Positions 59,280 to 64,000 of a DNA stretch of 64,000 nt are shown here, one piece after another. The translations under genes were made by a program, and so were the position numbers. The DNA comes from Marinobacter denitrificans (GTDB taxonomy: Bacteria; Pseudomonadota; Gammaproteobacteria; Pseudomonadales; Oleiphilaceae). Under the pieces are notes generated by a model, which worked only from the letters and a program-made list of their open reading frames with translations, searched no databases and had not been told where the DNA came from. Where the stretch lies: NCBI RefSeq assembly GCF_008795955.1, contig NZ_VMHN01000013.1, positions 1 to 64,000 of the forward strand, in the 5' to 3' direction. Each line of letters starts with the position of its first letter. Position 1 is the stretch's first letter.

Positions 59280-60461
59280 CTACACCGCACCAACTCGCAC
59301 CAGAGTCTCAATCTCGTCCTCACCGTATCCGATGGCCGCGAGAATTTCTTTGGTATGCTCGCCCAACCCCGGTACCGGGCGCTGATCTTCATCCCGCGGG
59401 CGCTCAGGATCATCGAAGCCATAGCCAACCAGCGGTGTCGCCCGCTCGCCTGTTCCAAAAGTGCGAACCATATCCAGCGCTTTGACCTGAGGGTCATTCA
59501 GCGCTTCCTCTATGGTGTAAATTGGCCCCGCAGGCACATCGTTGGCTACAAGCTCGGTGAGCCACTGTTTACGGGGTCTTTTTGAAAATTCAGACTGCAG
59601 CTCCGCCCTAAGCTCATCGTAGTGAGCAACCCGGTCTGCCTTCTTGATGAACCGGGGGTCTTTTTCCAGTTCCTCGCGGCCAACGGTTTCAAGCAGCGCT
59701 TTCCAGAATTTAGGGGGCGACGACAAATGAACGGCAAAGGACAGTCCGTCTTTCCCAACAAACGTGTAGGATTGCGAGAGGTGGGGCCGCGAGGATTTGT
59801 CGGCGACCTTTCCCGACAACAGATAATCCGCCACTGCCAACGGCTGGAACGCCAGGCTTGCACCCAGCATGCTGACATTGATTTTCCGACCCTTTCCCGT
59901 TTTCAGTTTCGAAACCAGCGCCCCGAGGATACCGTAGGCGGTATAAAGACCGGTTAGCTGGTCAGAAAGCGGGGGTCCCACCGGTTCAGGATCTTCAACG
60001 TCAGAAAGCTGACTCCAAAGGCCGCTCATCGCCTGTGCTATGGCATCATATGTTGGTCGATCACGGTAAGGGCCAACAGTCCCCATTCCCGTCGCCGCGC
60101 AATACACTACTTCAGGGTTGGTTTTGCAGATCTCATCGTACCCAACGCCCAGTTTATCGAGAATCCCCGGTCTGAAGTTGTCGAGCACTACATCCACATC
60201 CGAAGCCAGGCGAAGGTATAGTGCCCGTCCTTCGTCGGTTTTGACATTCACCGTGATGCTCTTCTTGCCCCGATTGAATGCCGCAAATGCCGGATGCACG
60301 CCAGCATCTTCACCGGCCCAGTTGCGAAACGGGTCCCCGGTTCCCGGCATTTCGACCTTTATGACCTCGGCGCCGAGATCGGCAAGCAACATACTTCCAA
60401 AAGGACCGCTGATGACATTTGCCATCTCCAGCACTTTGATTCCAGTAAGCATCGCACTCAT
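59280..60461 (-). CDS. Family III CoA-transferase (CaiB/BaiF)
   Basis: A 393-residue CoA-transferase. LTGIKVLEMANVISGPFGSM, LADLGAEVIKVEMPGTGDP, LDNFRPGILDKLGVGYDE and the catalytic Asp167 in GPPLSDQLTGLYTAYGIL are the family motifs. It moves CoA between carboxylic acids, activating an imported acid without ATP. AGGAGGGG precedes the ATG. It follows the DctPQM TRAP genes by about 60 bases, so it probably activates the acid that this TRAP imports. Confidence 0.92.
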   Translation of the reverse strand: MSAMLTGIKVLEMANVISGPFGSMLLADLGAEVIKVEMPGTGDPFRNWAGEDAGVHPAFAAFNRGKKSITVNVKTDEGRALYLRLASDVDVVLDNFRPGILDKLGVGYDEICKTNPEVVYCAATGMGTVGPYRDRPTYDAIAQAMSGLWSQLSDVEDPEPVGPPLSDQLTGLYTAYGILGALVSKLKTGKGRKINVSMLGASLAFQPLAVADYLLSGKVADKSSRPHLSQSYTFVGKDGLSFAVHLSSPPKFWKALLETVGREELEKDPRFIKKADRVAHYDELRAELQSEFSKRPRKQWLTELVANDVPAGPIYTIEEALNDPQVKALDMVRTFGTGERATPLVGYGFDDPERPRDEDQRPVPGLGEHTKEILAAIGYGEDEIETLVRVGAV

Positions 60462-60520
60462 TGAATACCCCTCCTGTCGTTGCCTGCGATCCGGGTGGTA
60501 CGCAGCAATCTGATCGGTGT

Positions 60521-61834
60521 TTATCGTTTCCGAAACATGAACTCTGGCAAGGCAGTGGCCAGATCCTGAAAGAAAAAGACAGTAGTCATCCCTATTACTG
60601 ATACCGCTGCCGTAGCAAGGCCAGCTTTGTATAGGTCCATAATCCGGCTTTCAGGTATTGCGCCTTTCAATACAAAAATCATGGAGCCGACCGGTGGCGT
60701 CATACTCCCAATGGGAAGGGTGATCAGGAACAGGAGAAAAAACCAGACAGGGTCAATGCCAGCCGGCACAATCAAGGTGGAAAACAGAGGGGCCAGCAGT
60801 ACGATCAATGCCAGTGTGTCAATGAACGTACCCAATACCAGCAGCAATCCCAGTAACACTGCTGCCAACACCATGGGAGGCAACGACAATTGTTGCAACC
60901 AGAGGTTGAGAGACGTCTCAGCGCCACTGAGCGCAAGAATCTGGCCAAACAACACCGCGCCCATGATCACGATAAACACCATCGACGTTAGCCTGGCGGT
61001 GGCAAGGAGCGCCCGGGATAATACGGAATGGTCCAGCCGGCCATAGATAGCAGCCACCAGCATTGCGCCTACAGCCCCCGTTGCTGCTGCTTCACTGGCT
61101 GTAGATATCCCAAAAAGGATAAAACCAAGGACCATGAATATGATCACGCAGAAGGGCAAACATTTAGTCAACGACACCCATCGCTCCTGCCAGCTGGCCT
61201 TTTCTAATTCCACGGCGGGCACCAGCGACGGATTCAACCTGATCCGAATGAAGACGTACAATGTGAACAAAGCAGCCAGTAAAATACCCGGGAGCAGCCC
61301 CGCCATCAGCAAAGCGCCAACTGAAACATTTGCCAATCCACCGAGAATTACCGCGAGGCCACTGGGAGGAATTATTGGCCCGAGCGCCCCCCCGGCGAGT
61401 ACGACACTGTAACTCAGTTGCTGCTCATAACCTTTTTCCGCAAGCACAGGGTATAAGGTACGGCCAATAAGTGCGGTATCCGCGGACCCGGAGCCACTCA
61501 AGGCCGCCAGCCCTGTGCCACCACCAATGGCGACATAAAGATGTTTTCCCCGCACCCGTCCGATCCACTTCCCCACCATATCAAACAGCAGATCAACGAC
61601 ACGGGACTGGAATAATATTTCGCCCATAAGGTAGAACATCGGGATAGCAATCAATGCAAATCCGGAAATCGAATCTACCATGCTGCCGGCTACTATAGTT
61701 AAACCATGGGGGCCAATAAATATCATGACGCCAATGAGATTAACCGCCATCAAGGCGAAAGCAACATGAATTCCAGATAGCATCGTTCCAAGCAGAAGCC
61801 CGAACACAAAAAGGAAAATGACATACCACTCCAT
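60521..61834 (-). CDS. dctM: TRAP transporter large permease (DctM)
   Basis: A 437-residue permease with about 12 TM helices. LLGTMLSGIHVAFALMAVNL, GGTGLAALSGSGSADTALIG, AGGALGPIIPPSGLAVILGG and ITLPIGSMTPPVGSMIFVLK are DctM signatures. Works with DctQ and DctP upstream in the same operon; solute uptake is driven by a sodium or proton gradient. Not closely related to the two fused TAXI permeases. Confidence 0.93.
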   Translation of the reverse strand: MEWYVIFLFVFGLLLGTMLSGIHVAFALMAVNLIGVMIFIGPHGLTIVAGSMVDSISGFALIAIPMFYLMGEILFQSRVVDLLFDMVGKWIGRVRGKHLYVAIGGGTGLAALSGSGSADTALIGRTLYPVLAEKGYEQQLSYSVVLAGGALGPIIPPSGLAVILGGLANVSVGALLMAGLLPGILLAALFTLYVFIRIRLNPSLVPAVELEKASWQERWVSLTKCLPFCVIIFMVLGFILFGISTASEAAATGAVGAMLVAAIYGRLDHSVLSRALLATARLTSMVFIVIMGAVLFGQILALSGAETSLNLWLQQLSLPPMVLAAVLLGLLLVLGTFIDTLALIVLLAPLFSTLIVPAGIDPVWFFLLFLITLPIGSMTPPVGSMIFVLKGAIPESRIMDLYKAGLATAAVSVIGMTTVFFFQDLATALPEFMFRKR

Positions 61835-61881
61835 GATGCATACCCCAGAAATTAATTGTTTTTATACTGTAATAGCCAGAT

Positions 61882-62406
61882 TTAAACTTGGGCGTTTATC
61901 TGCTCTTGTCGATGCTCGGCAATCTTTCTGAACATCGTAAAGATGAACTCAAACGCCATGGCAAGAAAACCTATTGGCATTACTATCCATAGCATCCAGT
62001 TAGGGACGGGCACCGCAGCCGGTGAAACGTTTCCAAAAAGGTACTGATTCCAGGTCGCCGAGGCGGACAGCCAGAACAAAATAAGACAGATGACAGCAGA
62101 AAACGCAATATTAAAATACTCAAGCCTGTTCCCAAGGTGGCCAGGGAGCACAAGATGAAGTAAATCAACACGAATATGTCCTTCCTGCCTTGTGAGCCAA
62201 CCACCAGCAAGGAATGTAATATAAACCAGTGCGTATTGGGTAAAATCAAATAACCATTCGAGGTTATAACCCAGGTATTTCCTCATTAAAACATTTGCAG
62301 TGATCGTTACTGCCATCAGAAAAACAAGTGAAGCCGCAATTATGTTCAATCCGAATATAAGTCCGCTGTAATATCGAAATATTGTTTTTTTAATTGATGG
62401 TGCCAT
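61882..62406 (-). CDS. dctQ: TRAP transporter small permease (DctQ)
   Basis: About 174 residues with four TM helices. ITANVLMRKYLGYNLEWLFD, then GGWLTRQEGHIRVDLLHLVL and WMLWIVMPIGFLAMAFEFIF are DctQ hallmarks. The frame is open to 62502 and overlaps the DctP gene, but ATG 62406 (MAPSIKKTIFRYY) lies just before the first helix and has GGGGAG upstream, so I prefer it. Confidence 0.88.
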   Translation of the reverse strand: MAPSIKKTIFRYYSGLIFGLNIIAASLVFLMAVTITANVLMRKYLGYNLEWLFDFTQYALVYITFLAGGWLTRQEGHIRVDLLHLVLPGHLGNRLEYFNIAFSAVICLILFWLSASATWNQYLFGNVSPAAVPVPNWMLWIVMPIGFLAMAFEFIFTMFRKIAEHRQEQINAQV

Positions 62407-62474
62407 GAAACATTTGCTCCCCATGCCAGGACCGGGTTGCCGGAACCAAACGCGGGCAACCCATCCGATACGCC

Positions 62475-63506
62475 CTACCCTTCTGAACGATCCCTCACAC
62501 ACTCAAGGGCTTTCATGATTTTTGGCCCATGGTCTGGATCGGCATCGAGAACATAATTTTTGGCAATACCATCGTAATAGAAACTCTCAAAAGCCTTCCG
62601 CGCATCCCCTTTGAGTTCGGCCACTTCTACACTCGCGGCCGGGAATTGTTCCATGCCTTTCTTGTCGCGCTCGATTCCTGCCTCCCGGCGCTCAACCTGG
62701 GTTTCTTCAATAGCCTGTCGGATAATCGCCTGCACATCATCATCAAGCTCGCTCCAGCTATCCTTGTTGACAAAAAGTGCGTAAACAACTTCTCCCAGGG
62801 CGGGTTCTATTGCATAAGACATCACCTCATCCCAGCTCAACTTCTCAAGGGTGCCGAGGGCTCCTGAACCGTTAAAAGCGCCATCAATCATGCCCCGTTG
62901 GGCAGCGGTATAAGTTTCCGCTGATGAAACCCTGACTGACGAAGCTTTCATGCCGTGGATAACCGGATTGTAGAAATCGGTTCCCCGAATCCTGAACCCT
63001 TTCAAGGGCTCGCTTTCGTCATTAAACGGTTTGGCCATATAAAGCCGGTAACCATGGCCCGTCGGGAATTGCGCCAGATAGGACACATTGCTTTTGGCAA
63101 GATAGGCGTCATTGACCGCCTTGGTAAGGCCACATTCGCGTCGAACCTGGGCTGAGCCCTCCGCAAGATCCAGCCCCATTCCCACTTTCACTGAGTCCGC
63201 GTGGTATGCGGTATGGGTAAACAGCATGTCGAATACCCGGTGTTCTATCGCATCAAACTGCCGAAACGCCGGAACTGCAGCGGGACCAAAGAATTCGACA
63301 GTGACTTTGCCCTCCGACAGGTCCTTTACCTTCTCGGCAAACGGAATTGCCCCCAGGTCAACGCCGTCGTCGGTACCTGCGGCCCATGTCGAGAGCATTC
63401 GCAGTTTCACTTCCGCCACTGCAACAGGCGCGCCCATAACGGCAAATATCGTCAAACCACAGATGAGACTAGCAGTAAGCCTTTTCTTGTTAATATTAGC
63501 GTTCAT
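62475..63506 (-). CDS. dctP: TRAP transporter solute-binding protein (DctP)
   Basis: A 343-residue periplasmic receptor with signal peptide ending AVAEV. VKLRMLSTWAAGTDDG, GAIPFAEKVKDLSEGKVTVE and FKGFRIRGTDFYNPVIHGM-like central motif (PLKGFRIRGTDFYNPV, where the conserved Arg binds the ligand carboxylate) define DctP. Preceded by GGGGAG. First gene of the DctPQM set, downstream of the amidohydrolase gene. Confidence 0.9.
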   Translation of the reverse strand: MNANINKKRLTASLICGLTIFAVMGAPVAVAEVKLRMLSTWAAGTDDGVDLGAIPFAEKVKDLSEGKVTVEFFGPAAVPAFRQFDAIEHRVFDMLFTHTAYHADSVKVGMGLDLAEGSAQVRRECGLTKAVNDAYLAKSNVSYLAQFPTGHGYRLYMAKPFNDESEPLKGFRIRGTDFYNPVIHGMKASSVRVSSAETYTAAQRGMIDGAFNGSGALGTLEKLSWDEVMSYAIEPALGEVVYALFVNKDSWSELDDDVQAIIRQAIEETQVERREAGIERDKKGMEQFPAASVEVAELKGDARKAFESFYYDGIAKNYVLDADPDHGPKIMKALECVRDRSEG

Positions 63507-63604
63507 TGTTTAACTCCCCAATATTGTTTTATCTTTGTTTTCCGGAATATCCGTTGTGATCAGACGCCAGCCAGATCCCGATGCCTGCAAACCTCGGCCA
63601 ACAT

Positions 63605-64000
63605 CTAGACATCCAGGCCAAAGAATTTTTTTGCGTTCTCAAGCATGATTTTCTTCCGGACTTCCGGCTTGATACCCAACTGGTCAAACTCTTCCACCCA
63701 GCGCTCGACCCCCAGGACCGGCCAGTCAGAGCCAAACATTGCCTTGTCCTGAAGAATCGAATTAACGTGATGGACAAGTTCAGGCGGGAAGTACTTGGGC
63801 GCCCAGCCGGAAAGATCAATAAAGAAGTTACTTTTGTGCTGCGCTATGGCGAGGCTTTCAGCCGTCCAGGGCCAAGACGGATGCGCACATATGATTTTCA
63901 GTTCCGGAAAGTCCGCGGCAACGTCATCAAGGTGAATGGGCTGGGTGTACTTCAACTTATTCCCCATTCCTCCCGGCGTCCCAGCGCCGGCTCCCGCCAT
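63605..64000 (-). CDS. Amidohydrolase 2 family protein (5' part beyond window)
   Basis: C-terminal 131 residues of a TIM-barrel metal-dependent hydrolase or decarboxylase (ACMSD/gamma-resorcylate decarboxylase type). PELKIICAHPSWPWTAE supplies a metal-binding His and MFGSDWPVLGVERW the conserved catalytic Asp; MLENAKKFFGLDV is the family's terminal helix. The Met at the window edge is probably internal, since the normal N-terminal half with the H-x-H metal site is missing. It precedes the DctP gene by about 100 bases. Confidence 0.85.
   Translation of the reverse strand: MAGAGAGTPGGMGNKLKYTQPIHLDDVAADFPELKIICAHPSWPWTAESLAIAQHKSNFFIDLSGWAPKYFPPELVHHVNSILQDKAMFGSDWPVLGVERWVEEFDQLGIKPEVRKKIMLENAKKFFGLDV

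Noticed and set aside
12462..64000. Possible eutB/eutC or microcompartment genes that would explain the EutA homologue
   Set aside because: None of the proteins encoded here has ammonia-lyase or shell-protein features.
1..64000. CRISPR arrays, tRNA or rRNA genes, prophage genes
   Set aside because: No regularly spaced repeats, tRNA-like cloverleaf or phage structural genes were noticed on reading through.

Overview
The window looks like a piece of chromosome from a marine, metabolically versatile gammaproteobacterium. The transporter content, OMPLA-type phospholipase and moderate GC would fit a Marinobacter- or Halomonas-like lineage, but this is inference from gene content, not a phylogeny. 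No rRNA, tRNA or CRISPR array was seen. It falls into two parts: a patchwork of transferred and decayed mobile DNA (about 1-11.9 kb), and a long run of catabolic and transport operons (about 11.9-64 kb).

1-11.9 kb, accessory patchwork. A high-GC MarR regulator and an EmrA/HlyD-type adaptor (cut by the window edge) are followed by a UspA protein, an intact RelB/DinJ-RelE type II toxin-antitoxin pair, and a scar where a truncated Tn3-family resolvase, a scrap of Tn3-family TnpA and a wrecked IS5-family transposase abut. An outer-membrane phospholipase A gene and a high-GC three-gene efflux operon (HlyD adaptor, RbbA-like double ATPase/permease, YhhJ-like permease) come next. Upstream of that operon lie a marR fragment and a 1.3-kb Tn3-derived relic with recognisable 38-bp terminal inverted repeats at 10445-10482 and 11692-11729. 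The relic holds the frameshifted C-terminus of TnpA, a DUF2807-like fragment and a collapsed RHH/ParE toxin-antitoxin pair.

11.9-28 kb. A Nudix hydrolase is followed by a minus-strand group (MFS, HAD phosphatase, IclR regulator) and then by a 12-kb minus-strand operon running from 27730 down to a terminator near 15344. Its order is SDR, aldehyde dehydrogenase, TauD-type dioxygenase, TAXI-TRAP binding protein, fused TRAP permease, TctA, TctB, an EutA-family reactivase, a bicupin and TctC. The EutA homologue has no ethanolamine ammonia-lyase (EutBC) anywhere in the window, the most unusual association seen.

28-38 kb. A divergent plus-strand operon encodes a ThDP-dependent decarboxylase-like enzyme, a second aldehyde dehydrogenase, a NitT/TauT-type ABC importer, an isochorismatase-fold hydrolase, a PanE-like reductase and a 14-TM MFS exporter.

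38-49 kb. A sugar-epimerase-like SDR and a 4,5-dihydroxyphthalate decarboxylase-like protein (minus) precede a plus-strand aromatic operon: a second TAXI-TRAP system, Rieske dioxygenase alpha and beta, a YeiH-family exporter, an XylT-type ferredoxin and an XylE-type catechol 2,3-dioxygenase. There is no cis-diol dehydrogenase, and an anion exporter is built in. I infer that the substrate loses its substituent spontaneously on dioxygenation (for example an arylsulfonate giving catechol plus sulfite). A LysR regulator follows.

49-64 kb. A TauE/SafE exporter and an ornithine-cyclodeaminase-family protein are divergent. A minus-strand series then reads, in transcription order, amidohydrolase (partial), DctP-DctQ-DctM TRAP, CoA-transferase, NitT/TauT binding protein, isochorismatase-fold hydrolase, permease, ATPase, permease, HyuA, HyuB. 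HyuAB plus an isochorismatase-fold hydrolase recalls ATP-dependent N-methylhydantoinase plus N-carbamoylsarcosine amidase.

Overall the segment behaves like a nutrient-acquisition island: two TAXI-TRAPs, one DctPQM TRAP, one TctABC, two ABC importers, two MFS carriers and two anion exporters serve several short oxidative or hydrolytic pathways for organic acids, aromatics and amides.
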